From: JBGSYJ01 sp041748075
GTDB lineage: Bacteria; Acidobacteriota; Thermoanaerobaculia; Gp7-AA8
Reading direction: 5' to 3'
Assembly: GCA_041748075.1 (NCBI GenBank)
Contig: JBGTDX010000127.1
Span: forward strand, 37,425 to 101,424
Length of the DNA: 64,000 bases
Part shown: positions 16,372 through 31,142 of the stretch, piece after piece
How positions within the stretch are numbered: position 1 is the stretch's first letter
Layout: each line of letters begins with the position of its first letter
Made by a program: the position numbers and the translations under genes
Notes under the pieces: generated by a model
The model's database searches: none
Seen by the model: the letters and a program-made list of their open reading frames with translations, nothing else
Told to the model about the DNA's origin: nothing

Positions 16372-17331
16372 ATGCAGATTGAAACTCTGATCGACGGAAT
16401 CCGCGAGCGGAAGTACCGAGCGCTCGCGCAGGCGATCTCGCTGGTAGAGCGAGACGACCCTCGCGTCGAACGCCTTCTGGCGGAGCTCTACCCGATGACC
16501 GGGGGTGCCCGAATCATCGGCATCACCGGTTCGCCCGGAGCGGGGAAGTCGACGCTCGTCGATGCACTGGCGAGGTACTTCCGCAAGCGGCACAAGCGAG
16601 TCGGCATCATCTGCGTCGATCCCACCTCACCTTTCACGGGTGGAGCGATCCTGGGCGACCGTATCAGGATGCAGGACCTTTACACCGACCGCGACGTTTT
16701 CATCCGATCGATGGCAACCCGCGGTTTTCTCGGCGGCCTCGCCCGGGCAACGAACGATGTTGTCGATCTGCTCGACGCCGGCGGGTTCGACATCGTCCTG
16801 GTGGAGACCGTTGGTGTCGGGCAGGATGAAGTCGAAGTCATCCGTACGGTGCAGACGAACCTGGTCATGCTGGTTCCGGGGATGGGAGACGACATTCAGG
16901 CGATCAAGGCGGGGATCATGGAGATCGGCGACATATTCGTCGTCAACAAAGCCGATCGCCCCGGTGCCGACCGCACGGTGACCGAGATTACGATGATGAT
17001 GTCCCTGGTGGAGGAGCACTCCGAATGGGTCCCACCGATCGTCAAGACGGTCGCATCCACGTCATCGGGAGTGGGTGAGCTAGCCGAGGCCATCGAGTCA
17101 CATTTCGCGTTTCTCACCGCGTCGGGGGAGCTCCATCGCAGGAACCGCGAGCGCGTCCGCATTCGGATTGAAACGCAGCTCAAGGAACGGTTCATGGATC
17201 GGGTGGTCGGTGAGACGATTTCAAGAGAGGCGTACGAGGAGCTTCTGGGCGATGTGCTGAAAAAGAAGCAGAATCCACACGACGCCGCGAGCAGCATCCT
17301 GGAAAAGATAGTTTTCAGCGGAAAGAAGTGA
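16372..17331 (+). CDS. meaB: Methylmalonyl-CoA mutase-associated G3E GTPase MeaB
   Basis: The 319-residue protein has the Walker A motif GSPGAGKST at residues 53-61, IICVDPTSPFTGGAILGDRIRM (the G2-type region of MeaB/ArgK), VETVGVGQDE, and NKADRPGAD for guanine recognition. MeaB guards and reloads the adenosylcobalamin cofactor of methylmalonyl-CoA or related mutases. No mutase gene is in the window. The ATG at 16372 is chosen because the in-frame GTG at 16324 lies inside a tandem repeat and would add residues atypical of the family. Linkage to acyl-CoA dehydrogenase fits propionyl or branched-chain acyl-CoA metabolism. Confidence 0.92.
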   Translation: MQIETLIDGIRERKYRALAQAISLVERDDPRVERLLAELYPMTGGARIIGITGSPGAGKSTLVDALARYFRKRHKRVGIICVDPTSPFTGGAILGDRIRMQDLYTDRDVFIRSMATRGFLGGLARATNDVVDLLDAGGFDIVLVETVGVGQDEVEVIRTVQTNLVMLVPGMGDDIQAIKAGIMEIGDIFVVNKADRPGADRTVTEITMMMSLVEEHSEWVPPIVKTVASTSSGVGELAEAIESHFAFLTASGELHRRNRERVRIRIETQLKERFMDRVVGETISREAYEELLGDVLKKKQNPHDAASSILEKIVFSGKK

Positions 17332-17345
17332 AGGGCGCGCCAGCC

Positions 17346-17379
17346 CCTTCATCTTTCATCCTTCATCTTTCATCTTTCT
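17346..17379 (+). repeat. Heptamer tandem repeat, inverted orientation
   Basis: CTTCATC/TTTCATC units repeat about five times just before pheT. They are the reverse complement of the GATGAAA/GATGAAG units seen at 49290 and related to the TGAAGRG arrays. The repeat lies in the leader, 16 nt before the start codon. Confidence 0.65.
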
Positions 17380-17394
17380 GTAGAATCCGCCCTT

Positions 17395-19446
17395 ATGAAA
17401 ATTTCCCGTGAATGGCTCGGCGACTACGTTGACCTGACCGACCTCTCCGACACCGAGCTTGCGGAGAAACTCACTTCCATCGGCCACGCGGTCGAGGCGA
17501 TCGAACAGCACGAGGGAACTACCGTTTTTGAGATCGAGTTCACCACCAACCGCGTCGACGCGATGTCGCACCTCGGGCTTGCCCGTGAGCTTGCCGCTGC
17601 GTTCGGCCGCGAACTGCTGACAGGCACCTACGAAGTGGAGTCGAGCACCTCGGATCCCGCAGTCGAAAACGTTCCAATCTCCATCGATGCCCCGGAGCTC
17701 TGCAGCCGCTATACGGGTCTTGTGATCGAGGGCGTCACGGTGCGGCCCTCATCGCGTCACGTCCGGAGCCGGCTCGAGTCCGTCGGTCTCAGACCGATCA
17801 ACAACATCGTCGACGTGACGAACTACATCATGACGGCTGTGGGACACCCGCTGCACGCCTTCGACCGCGACAGACTGGCGGGTCCGGAGATTCGTGTGCG
17901 TCCAGGTCTTGCGAGTGAAAAAATCAAGACGCTCGATGGCCAGGAGCGCAGCGCCGACGAAGGGACTGTCGTCATCGCTGATGCAGCTCGCGGGGTTGCT
18001 TTCGGCGGAGTCATGGGAGGGTTCGACAGCGAGATTACGGACTCGACCCGCAACGTGCTGCTCGAATGCGCGCATTTTGCTCCATCGTCGATCCGCGGTA
18101 CTTCCCGCAGGCTGGGTCTGAAGACCGATGCCTCGTATCGTTTCGAGCGGGGAGTCGACCCGGACGATACCGTGGCCGCAATCGAACAGGCGGCACAGAT
18201 CCTTCTCAGGGAAGCGGGGGGAAGGCGGGGAGCGGTAATCGACGTGATCGCTCAGCCGGCCACTCCGCGAACCATTGTTCTGCGCACTTCGACGCTCGAA
18301 CAGGCGAGTGCCGGGAGGATCGGCATGGGATACGCGATCACCCTCTTCGCCCGTCTGGGGATGGATCCCCGGACAACTGCGGAAGGGGTCGAGGTTGCCG
18401 TTCCCGGCTATCGCGGCGATCTGGCTGAGGAGACCGACCTCATCGAAGAGGTTCTCCGCTTCTACGGGTTCGATCACCTTCCCGCCGTTCTCCCTCGAGT
18501 CACTTCGGGCGATGTGAGGCGTGACGTGATTCTCGAGCTGGAAGAGACGATCCGGAGCCTTTTCGCAGGAAGCGGGCTTGCCGAGGTCATCAACTATTCG
18601 TTCATTCAACCGTCGAGGAACTCGGACTTTTCGGATGAGTCGCCGCTCGGAATTGCCAATGCATTGACGGAGAACATCGCGTCGATGCGGCTTTCCCTGC
18701 TGCCGGGTCTTCTGGAGAACGTGGCGTTCAACCTCAGCTACGGAACGCGGGATGGAGGCATCTTCGAGGTCGGGCGTACGTATCACGCGTCGGCGCACGA
18801 GGTCACGGAAGTGCCTCGCGCTGCAATCGCGATGTTCGGATCGACGCCTTCTCACTGGGGAGATCCGCGCAGGCTATTCGATTACTTCGACGTCAAGGGT
18901 GTGATCGAGATCATTCTGAAAAGGCTGCACGTCGACGGCCGTTTCTCACAGGCCGAGCTTCCCTGGATGAGAAGGGGAAAAGGTGCCGCCGTTCACGCGG
19001 GCGATGCGAGGATCGGGTACGTGGGGGTGATTGCGCCCGAGGTTTCGCGTCGTTTCGAGATCAAGGGCGAGGTCATCGTCGCTGAGCTCGATCTTCACAG
19101 CGTTGCAGCCTCTCGAAAAGACTGGAAGATGAAACCTGTTTCCCGATTTCCCGGTATCCCGATGGTCCTGAGCCTGGTGCACGCTCCGTCGCTGTCGGTC
19201 GAGCAGGTCCTCGAAAAGGTCAGGTCACTCGAGGTTCCTTATCTCGAGGAAGTCGGCGTGCGGGATCGCTACGTCCCGGAAAGCGGAAACGAAGTGAAAA
19301 CGACGCTCGGAATGTGGTATCAAGCGGCCGATCAATCGCTCGCGCAGGATCAGGTCGTGGAGATTCATCAGCGACTGGCTGTGCGTATCGGCGAGATGCT
19401 TCCCGTAAAAATTCAAATGATCCAGACAATCCAGGAGAACCGGTGA
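17395..19446 (+). CDS. pheT: Phenylalanyl-tRNA synthetase beta subunit, short form without the EMAP-type tRNA-binding domain
   Basis: The 683-residue protein begins like PheT (MKISREWLGDYVDLTDLSD, GHAVEAIEQ) but goes straight to the B1 region (FEIEFTTNRVDAMSHLGLARELAAAFGRELL). The insert of about 100 residues (EMAP-like domain) present in many PheT proteins of around 790 residues is missing. B3/B4, B5 (EQASAGRIGMGY), the synthetase-like core (RMSLLPGLLENVAFNLSYG-type segment) and the C-terminal ferredoxin-fold anticodon-binding domain (FPGIPMVLSLVHAPSLSVEQV) are present. It forms the alpha2-beta2 enzyme with PheS. No pheS lies beside it. The stop overlaps the next gene by 4 nt. Confidence 0.92.
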   Translation: MKISREWLGDYVDLTDLSDTELAEKLTSIGHAVEAIEQHEGTTVFEIEFTTNRVDAMSHLGLARELAAAFGRELLTGTYEVESSTSDPAVENVPISIDAPELCSRYTGLVIEGVTVRPSSRHVRSRLESVGLRPINNIVDVTNYIMTAVGHPLHAFDRDRLAGPEIRVRPGLASEKIKTLDGQERSADEGTVVIADAARGVAFGGVMGGFDSEITDSTRNVLLECAHFAPSSIRGTSRRLGLKTDASYRFERGVDPDDTVAAIEQAAQILLREAGGRRGAVIDVIAQPATPRTIVLRTSTLEQASAGRIGMGYAITLFARLGMDPRTTAEGVEVAVPGYRGDLAEETDLIEEVLRFYGFDHLPAVLPRVTSGDVRRDVILELEETIRSLFAGSGLAEVINYSFIQPSRNSDFSDESPLGIANALTENIASMRLSLLPGLLENVAFNLSYGTRDGGIFEVGRTYHASAHEVTEVPRAAIAMFGSTPSHWGDPRRLFDYFDVKGVIEIILKRLHVDGRFSQAELPWMRRGKGAAVHAGDARIGYVGVIAPEVSRRFEIKGEVIVAELDLHSVAASRKDWKMKPVSRFPGIPMVLSLVHAPSLSVEQVLEKVRSLEVPYLEEVGVRDRYVPESGNEVKTTLGMWYQAADQSLAQDQVVEIHQRLAVRIGEMLPVKIQMIQTIQENR

Positions 19447-19769
19447 AAAAGAAGAATGAAGCCCAGCAACTCGCGCTGGAGGGAACGGAAGAAGAAGAGA
19501 TTCTGGGAAAACTCAGCCAGCGTGTCGAGCGCGCGGTCACGCTGATTCAGGAGCTCCGGAAGGAACGGGACATTCTGAAGTCGCGATTGAATGCCGCCGA
19601 GGAGAAGTTGCGGAACAAGGACGACCACGCTTCGAGACTCGAGAACATGGAATCGGAGCACGAGCGTTTTCAGGAAAACCGGATGGAGATCCGGAGCCGC
19701 ATCGAGCGGATCCTCGGGAGCCTCGAGAGCCTGGAAAGGGAAACCACGGACGCGGATCGCGAAGTGTGA
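19443..19769 (+). CDS. Small coiled-coil protein, ZapB-like
   Basis: The 108-residue protein is almost wholly charged and helical, with heptad-like spacing in LSQRVERAVTLIQELRKERDILKSRL and RIERILGSLESLERE. The GTG start at 19443 overlaps the pheT stop (GTGA), so translation is coupled. Small coiled-coil genes, often annotated zapB or zapA, follow pheT in several phyla, where they are thought to act at the division ring. The assignment rests on context and coiled-coil character and is tentative. Confidence 0.6.
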   Translation: MKKKNEAQQLALEGTEEEEILGKLSQRVERAVTLIQELRKERDILKSRLNAAEEKLRNKDDHASRLENMESEHERFQENRMEIRSRIERILGSLESLERETTDADREV

Positions 19770-19804
19770 GGACCTCATGATCAATACGCTGCACCGGGCG
19801 GCGG

Positions 19805-19853
19805 TCCCAGAACCCGGAACCCGGAACCCACAACCGGTTGGGTGGGCGGGTGG
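19805..19853 (+). repeat. CCCGGAACC short tandem repeat
   Basis: CCCAGAACCCGGAACCCGGAACCC followed by CAACCGGTTGGGTGGGCGGG repeats the unit seen at 49408-49533 (CAGAACTCAGAACCGGCGGG). It lies in the leader of the Hpt gene. No coding role is seen. Confidence 0.5.
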
Positions 19854-19879
19854 CATTCTTCGTGCTCGCCAGGGAGATC

Positions 19880-20233
19880 ATGAGTGACGCAGGCAGCGAT
19901 GAGCTGAGGGAGCTTCGTCTGGAGTATCTCGCCGACGTTCGCGAGAAAGCGAGGCTGATGAAGGATCATGGAGCGGCACTGGGCCGGACGCGCCAGTTCA
20001 AATCCGCTTTCCCTGTCCTTCTGTTCCTGTCCCACCAGTTGAAGGGATCCGGCGGGTCTCTCGGCTTTCCCCGGATCAGCGAACTCGCCAGATCGATGAG
20101 CGAAGAGCTGAATCGCTATCTCGAAAGTGAAAGCTATCCGAGGCGGACGCCGAAGGAACTTGCGGAAGCGGTGGCCCGCGTGTCCGAAGAGATGGCACTC
20201 CTCGCGGAGGAAGAAGCGAAGAATCTGGGATAA
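19880..20233 (+). CDS. Hpt (histidine phosphotransfer) domain protein
   Basis: The 117-residue protein is one Hpt four-helix domain. The phosphoryl-accepting motif is HQLKGSGGSLGF, at about residues 54-65, flanked by the helices LRLEYLADVREKARLM and ISELARSMSEEL. Such proteins relay phosphate between receiver domains. ATG 19880 is preceded by AGGGAG. The two hybrid kinases at 22337 and 29588 are possible partners in the same region, but this is inference from proximity. Confidence 0.8.
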   Translation: MSDAGSDELRELRLEYLADVREKARLMKDHGAALGRTRQFKSAFPVLLFLSHQLKGSGGSLGFPRISELARSMSEELNRYLESESYPRRTPKELAEAVARVSEEMALLAEEEAKNLG

Positions 20234-20282
20234 AACATCCCGGATCCTCCCTCGATCTTCGCAAAGCGGTACACTCTGCGCC

Positions 20283-21110
20283 GTGGGAAAACTGCTGCTG
20301 ATCGGCACGCCGGTTGGAAATCTGCAGGATCTCTCTCCCCGCGCTCTCGAAGCGATCCGGACCTGCTCGCTCCTTCTGTGCGAAGACACGCGCCATACGA
20401 GAAAGCTGCTGAACCACTTCGGAATCACGCAGAAGCTCGAGAGCTTTCACGAACACAATGAGGATTCGCGAGTGGATCGTGTGCTCGACCGCATTGCTTT
20501 CGGAGAGGTGATCGGTCTGGTCAGCGACGCGGGCATGCCCGTGCTGTCCGATCCCGGATACCTTCTTGTGCGGAGAGCTCGCGAGCGCGGCGTCACGGTG
20601 GAGGTGATCCCCGGGCCCTTCGCGGCTGCCATGGCCCTTGCCGCGAGCGGCATCGCGCCGATTCCCTTCGCATTCTTCGGGTTTGCTCCTCACCGGCAGG
20701 GCGAGCGGACAGACTTCTACCGCAGAGTTGCCGCCGCCGGCATGACCTCCGTGATCTACGAGACCCCGCAGCGCATCGTCGCCTCGCTGGACGATGCGCT
20801 CAGTGTGCTCGGAGATGTTGAAGTGACGGTGGGCCGCGAACTGACCAAGCTGCACGAAGAGTTTCTTCACGGCCGGATCTCTGAAGTCCGGGAGACTTTC
20901 GCTGCCCGCGACGGAGTGAAGGGCGAGATCACAGTCGTATTCGCATCCGCTCCCGAGGAGTCAGTAGAGACGCCCTCGGATCTTGCCGCCGAGTTTCGCA
21001 GGCTGCGGGAAAGCGGCATGCGCAGAACTGACGCGGTGAAGCTGCTTTCTGACCGGTATCGGCTGAAGAAGTCGGAGCTCTACAAGCTTCTGCTCGACGC
21101 CGAAGCGTGA
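20283..21110 (+). CDS. rsmI: 16S rRNA (cytidine-1402-2'-O)-methyltransferase
   Basis: The 275-residue protein has the RsmI/YraL signatures: LLIGTPVGNLQDLSPRALEA at the N-terminus, CEDTRHTRKLLNHFGI, ISDAGMP-like LVSDAGMPVLSDPGYLLV, PGPFAAAMALAASGI and FFGFAPHRQGER. It uses SAM to methylate C1402 in the decoding centre of 16S rRNA. The GTG at 20283 gives the standard N-terminus; upstream in-frame codons overlap the Hpt gene and do not match the family. Confidence 0.93.
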   Translation: MGKLLLIGTPVGNLQDLSPRALEAIRTCSLLLCEDTRHTRKLLNHFGITQKLESFHEHNEDSRVDRVLDRIAFGEVIGLVSDAGMPVLSDPGYLLVRRARERGVTVEVIPGPFAAAMALAASGIAPIPFAFFGFAPHRQGERTDFYRRVAAAGMTSVIYETPQRIVASLDDALSVLGDVEVTVGRELTKLHEEFLHGRISEVRETFAARDGVKGEITVVFASAPEESVETPSDLAAEFRRLRESGMRRTDAVKLLSDRYRLKKSELYKLLLDAEA

Positions 21111-21165
21111 CTTTCTGACGGCTCGTTCATTGTCGCCGGCCTGGGATGGCAGTCTCCCTCACGTT

Positions 21166-21807
21166 TTATTTGTGCGTGACGGGCTTGCCTTTGAGGACAG
21201 CTCTGCTGAACTTGAGAAAGTAGTCGATTCCTGAAGCGAGGGCGAAGAGGACCACGACCCAGAGGGCGATGGTCGCGAGCAGCTGAAAATCTCCCAGCTC
21301 ATGGCCGAGGATCAGCAGGGCCACAGCGATGACCTGGGAAACGGTCTTGCCCTTGCCGAGGGAGGAGGCTGGAATGTCGACTCCCTGCTGCGACGCGATG
21401 GACCGGAGGCCCGACACGGCGAACTCGCGACCCAGAATGATCACGACCATCCATGCCGGAGCCAGGTCCAGCTCGACCAGTGAGATGAGTGCCGAGGAAA
21501 TCAGCAGCTTGTCGGCGATCGGATCGAGAAGAATCCCCAGACGGGTGATCTTATTGAACTTCCGGGCGAAGTAGCCGTCGAGCAGGTCGGTGACCGCGGC
21601 GATGAGGAAAATGACGAGACCGGCGTATTCCTTTCCTTCGAACTTGGTCAGCAGGACCACCACGAGGAAGGGCACCAGAAAGATGCGGAGCAGAGTCAGA
21701 GAATTCGGGAGATTCCAGATCTCCTGGCTGACCTCCGGGGACTGAGGTCGCGGCCGTGAGGCTTCCGCGGGATAGGGCAGAGAGTCGTCAGGTCGTGTAA
21801 CAGGCAT
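21166..21807 (-). CDS. pgsA: CDP-diacylglycerol--glycerol-3-phosphate 3-phosphatidyltransferase
   Basis: The 213-residue membrane protein has the CDP-alcohol phosphatidyltransferase motif DLLDGYFARKFNKITRLGILLDPIADK (DG-x2-AR-x8-G-x3-D-x3-D) and about five membrane helices. The first 25 residues are a proline-rich cytoplasmic extension. It makes phosphatidylglycerol phosphate, the committed step to anionic phospholipids. It is convergent with rsmI. Confidence 0.92.
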   Translation of the reverse strand: MPVTRPDDSLPYPAEASRPRPQSPEVSQEIWNLPNSLTLLRIFLVPFLVVVLLTKFEGKEYAGLVIFLIAAVTDLLDGYFARKFNKITRLGILLDPIADKLLISSALISLVELDLAPAWMVVIILGREFAVSGLRSIASQQGVDIPASSLGKGKTVSQVIAVALLILGHELGDFQLLATIALWVVVLFALASGIDYFLKFSRAVLKGKPVTHK

Positions 21808-21915
21808 GGGCCTCGTAATTTACAGCGCGGAAACGTCACGCTCAGAATAATGCTTTTGATGGAAATCGGGAAGCATCGGTCAGGAATTAAAAGGAACTGC
21901 GATGGCATTCTCACA

Positions 21916-21936
21916 GGGCGATTCCTGAAATCGCCC
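21916..21936. other. Short perfect hairpin just before tRNA-Leu
   Basis: GGGCGATT pairs with AATCGCCC over a CCTGA loop, 11 nt before the mature tRNA 5' end. It may sit in the precursor leader or mark the promoter region. No T-tract follows, so termination is unlikely. Confidence 0.35.
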
Positions 21937-21947
21937 GGTTTCAGTAT

Positions 21948-22034
<87 letters not shown>

Positions 22035-22336
22035 ACCCTCAACAACCGATCCTCCTGATCGCTTCCGCCCCCGTGTGGCACCGCTTTCCAGTGCCCTGCC
22101 TTGTCACGGTGCCTTTCCATGGCGTGACGAGCCTGCCGCGTTCGCAATCACTGCGCTGACCGTGATGGGAAGCCCCTGTGATGGGATCCGGAAGTGTCTT
22201 TTCCTGCAAGGCATTCGCCGTGCATTAGGGTCCGGCAGGACCCTTCATTGTCCGATCGATAACCGACGACCGTGACCATCTCGTCTGCCCGGTAGCTGCT
22301 CCGCGCAAACGCCACGGTCCCATGTGAGGAAAAGCT
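22035..22336. other. Intergenic region with no recognised feature
   Basis: About 300 bp separate tRNA-Leu from the large hybrid kinase gene. I see no convincing gene, hairpin with T-tract or consensus promoter. The kinase leader ends in GAGGAAAAGCT before its ATG, an acceptable ribosome-binding site. Confidence 0.5.
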
Positions 22337-28150
<5,814 letters not shown>

Positions 28151-28159
28151 GAGGCCGTC

Positions 28160-29014
28160 ATGAAAGCGAGAGTCCACCCTCCGCGGCCGGCACGAAGCCT
28201 CGATCTCGAAGACGTGGAGCTCGCTCTGCTCATGGAGGGAATCTTCCGGCTGCACGGGTTCGATTTCCGTGACTATTCCGTCCCGTCTCTCAAGAGGCGC
28301 GTGATGAAGCGCGTGTACGGCGAGAACCTCACGTCGATCTCTGGCCTGCAGGAGAAGGTCTTTCGGGAGCCGGCATGTATGGAGAGGCTGCTTCTGGATC
28401 TGTCCGTGAATGTCACCGCGATGTTCCGCGATCCGAGCTTCTATGCCGCATTCCGTCACCAGGTGGTTCCGCTGCTCCGGACCTACCCCTTCGTGCGTGT
28501 CTGGCATGCCGGCTGTTCCACGGGGGAGGAGGTTTACTCGATGGCCATCCTTCTGCAGGAGGAGGGGCTATACGACCGCTGCCGGATCTACGCGACCGAT
28601 ATGAACGAGCCGGTGCTCGAAAAGGCACGAAAAGGAATCATTCCGCTCTCCTCCATGAAGGAGAACACCGCCAATTATCTGGTCGGCGGGGGTTCTGCAG
28701 CGTTCTCTGATTACTACACGGCGAACTATGACTCGGCGATTTTTCATCCATCGCTGACCAGGCATGTGGTGTTCGCTCAGCACAACCTCGCGATCGATGG
28801 TTCTTTTAACGTGTTCAACGTGATTTTCTGCAGGAATGTGCTGATTTACTTCAACCAGAAATTGCAGGAAAGGGTCCTGGGACTGTTTCATGAAAGCCTC
28901 GAGAAGTTCGGTATTCTGGGCCTGGGGAAGAAGGAATCGCTGAAGTACACGTCCGTTGCGGATTCTTACGAGGAGCTCGATGAAGTCGAGCGTCTCTACC
29001 GGAGGATCAGGTGA
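28160..29014 (+). CDS. CheR-type protein-glutamate methyltransferase
   Basis: The 284-residue protein has the CheR N-terminal helical domain (LLMEGIFRLHGFDFRDYSVPSLKRRVMKR) and the SAM-binding domain: VWHAGCSTGEEVYSMAILL, IYATDMNEPVLEKARKG and FNVIFCRNVLIYFN. It would methylate glutamate side chains, normally in chemoreceptors. No chemoreceptor with methylation helices is in the window; the adjacent poly-HAMP kinase is a candidate partner. It overlaps cheB (TGATG). Confidence 0.9.
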   Translation: MKARVHPPRPARSLDLEDVELALLMEGIFRLHGFDFRDYSVPSLKRRVMKRVYGENLTSISGLQEKVFREPACMERLLLDLSVNVTAMFRDPSFYAAFRHQVVPLLRTYPFVRVWHAGCSTGEEVYSMAILLQEEGLYDRCRIYATDMNEPVLEKARKGIIPLSSMKENTANYLVGGGSAAFSDYYTANYDSAIFHPSLTRHVVFAQHNLAIDGSFNVFNVIFCRNVLIYFNQKLQERVLGLFHESLEKFGILGLGKKESLKYTSVADSYEELDEVERLYRRIR

Positions 29015-29595
29015 TGAATATCGAGATGATCGTCATCGGCACGTCCCTCGGCGGCCTCCGCGCGCTGCAGCGGATTCTCGAGGATCTTCCTCCCGAATTC
29101 TCCACTCCGATCGCCGCCGTGCAGCATCGGCACAAGTCGTCTCAGAGCATCCTGGCTCAGCACCTTCAGCGCTCGGCGAAGATCCGCGTTCGTGACGCGG
29201 AGAATCGCATGCCGATCGACCCTGGAACGCTGTACCTTGCACCTGCGGATTATCATCTGATGGTGGAGGATGGACGATTTCTGCTCTCGACAGATGACGC
29301 TGTGCAGTACTCACGTCCCTCGATCGACGTGCTGTTCGAGTCGGCCGCCGACGCGTATCGGGAAAACCTGCTGGGCATCGTGCTGACGGGGGCAAACAAT
29401 GATGGCTCGAGTGGCGCCGAGGCGATCAAACGGCGCGGCGGGACGATCATCGTGCAGGATCCGGAGGAAGCGGAAGCCCCGACCATGCCGCTGGGGGTAA
29501 TCGCGCGGATCCGGCCGGATCGTGTGCTGAAGCTGGCTGAGATCGGACCCTGGCTGACCGGCTGCTGCCATGTCGATGTGGGGAAACATGGCTGA
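29014..29595 (+). CDS. CheB-type protein-glutamate methylesterase, catalytic domain only
   Basis: The 193-residue protein is a stand-alone CheB esterase domain without the usual receiver. The catalytic triad is visible: Ser11 in GTSLGG, His38 in VQHRHKS and Asp in LTGANNDGSSGAEAIK. AEAPTMPLGVI is the usual C-terminal signature. It would hydrolyse glutamyl methyl esters added by the CheR next door. Without a receiver its activity must be controlled in another way, perhaps by binding to a kinase. ATG 29014 follows GGAGG by 8 nt; GTG 29011 is an alternative. Confidence 0.9.
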   Translation: MNIEMIVIGTSLGGLRALQRILEDLPPEFSTPIAAVQHRHKSSQSILAQHLQRSAKIRVRDAENRMPIDPGTLYLAPADYHLMVEDGRFLLSTDDAVQYSRPSIDVLFESAADAYRENLLGIVLTGANNDGSSGAEAIKRRGGTIIVQDPEEAEAPTMPLGVIARIRPDRVLKLAEIGPWLTGCCHVDVGKHG

Positions 29596-31141
29596 GAAGG
29601 ACCGCGTAAACATCCTGCTCGTGGACGATCAGCCGAATAATCTGCTGGCGCTCGAGGCGATGCTCGAGGATCTCGATGAGAACCTGGTGCGTGCCGAATC
29701 CGGGGACAAGGCCCTGAAGGCGCTGCTGGATCAGGATTTTGCCGTCGTCCTGCTCGATGTTCAGATGCCCGGCCTCGATGGTTTCGAGACTGCTGAGATC
29801 ATTCGCCAGCGGGAGAAGTCGAGGTACACGCCGATCATCTTCGTCACGGCGCTGAGCCGCAGCGAGACGAACGTCTTCAAGGGCTACTCACTCGGCGCGG
29901 TCGACTATCTCTTCAAGCCGATCGTTCCCGAGATCCTCCGATCCAAGGTTGCGGTATTCGTCGATCTGTTCCGCAAGAACAGTGCGGTCCGCAATCAGGC
30001 CCTCGAGCTCTCGAGGCTCAGCCGCCAGACGGAACTGATTCTGAATTCCGCGGCCGATGGGGTGATCGGTGTGGATACGTCCGGACACGGCACCTTCATC
30101 AATCCCGCTGCCCTCCGGATGCTTGCGGCGAGCGCCGAGAACGTTGTAGGCCGTGACGTTCACGACATGGTGCATCCGCAGATTGGCGACGTGGCTTCGT
30201 GCGATCGCAAACGGTGTTGCGTTCGCGCGGCGCTTCTGGGCGACGAGATGTCCGATATTCAGGATCAGGGATTCTGGCGCTCGGACGGAACGAACTTTCC
30301 GGTCGAGTTCAGCGCAGCTCCGATGCGGAGCAGGGGTGACGATCTCGTCGGGGCAGTTCTCAGCTTCCGCGATGTCTCCGAGAAGCGAGCTGCCGCGCGG
30401 GCGAAGGAAAACGAACGCCTCTACAGAGAAGCCGAAGCGGCGAGCATTGCGAAAGACGACTTCCTGGCCAGCCTCTCCCATGAGCTCCGGACGCCTATGA
30501 CCGCCATTCTCGGGTGGCTCCAGATGCTCCGGCTGGAGGGTCTGGATGAGGGCACCCGGCAGGAAGGTCTTCAGACCATCGAAAGCTCGGCACGCCTTCA
30601 GGCCCAGCTGATTGACGACATGCTCGATGTGTCACGCATCATCATGGGAAAGTTCCGCGTTACAAAGGTGCCGACCGACCTGGTTCCGCTCGCTGCGTCG
30701 GCGATCGAGACTCTCCGTCCAATTGCCGAAGAAAAGGGGGTCGAGCTTCAGGCCAATCTCGGTGCATCCGAGACCAGAGTCTGTGTGGACGGTGCCCGCA
30801 TCCGGCAGGTTCTTTCGAATCTTCTGTCGAACGCAATCAAGTTCACACCTACCGGCGGGAGGATCACTGTCGATGTGCAGACGGTCGGGGACTCCGTGGT
30901 TCTCAACGTCACCGATACTGGAGAGGGTCTCAGCAGTGAGCTGATCCCTCTGATTTTCGAGCGACTCCAGCAGTCCGATTCGGCGCGCAACCTTGGAGGA
31001 CTCGGGTTGGGACTGGCAATAGCCAGACACATCGTCGAACTCCATGAGGGAACCATCGAGGCGCACAGCGAAGGGATTGGCCGAGGAAGTACCTTCACGG
31101 TGTCGCTTCCGCTCCTTGTCACGGATGAAGTCAGAAGTTGA
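29588..31141 (+). CDS. REC-PAS-histidine kinase
   Basis: The 517-residue protein starts with a receiver domain (phospho-acceptor Asp57 in LLDVQMPGLDGFE), then a PAS domain (about 150-265), then HisKA (His298 in SLSHELRTPMTAI) and HATPase (NLLSNAIKFTPTGG, DTGEGLSSELIPLIFE, GLGLAIARHIVELHEG). The PAS segment has an unusual Cys cluster, CDRKRCC. No membrane helix is present. The receiver-first layout fits a kinase switched by another kinase, probably the poly-HAMP protein. The start overlaps the end of cheB by 8 nt. Confidence 0.9.
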   Translation: MAEKDRVNILLVDDQPNNLLALEAMLEDLDENLVRAESGDKALKALLDQDFAVVLLDVQMPGLDGFETAEIIRQREKSRYTPIIFVTALSRSETNVFKGYSLGAVDYLFKPIVPEILRSKVAVFVDLFRKNSAVRNQALELSRLSRQTELILNSAADGVIGVDTSGHGTFINPAALRMLAASAENVVGRDVHDMVHPQIGDVASCDRKRCCVRAALLGDEMSDIQDQGFWRSDGTNFPVEFSAAPMRSRGDDLVGAVLSFRDVSEKRAAARAKENERLYREAEAASIAKDDFLASLSHELRTPMTAILGWLQMLRLEGLDEGTRQEGLQTIESSARLQAQLIDDMLDVSRIIMGKFRVTKVPTDLVPLAASAIETLRPIAEEKGVELQANLGASETRVCVDGARIRQVLSNLLSNAIKFTPTGGRITVDVQTVGDSVVLNVTDTGEGLSSELIPLIFERLQQSDSARNLGGLGLGLAIARHIVELHEGTIEAHSEGIGRGSTFTVSLPLLVTDEVRS

Positions 31142-31142
31142 G

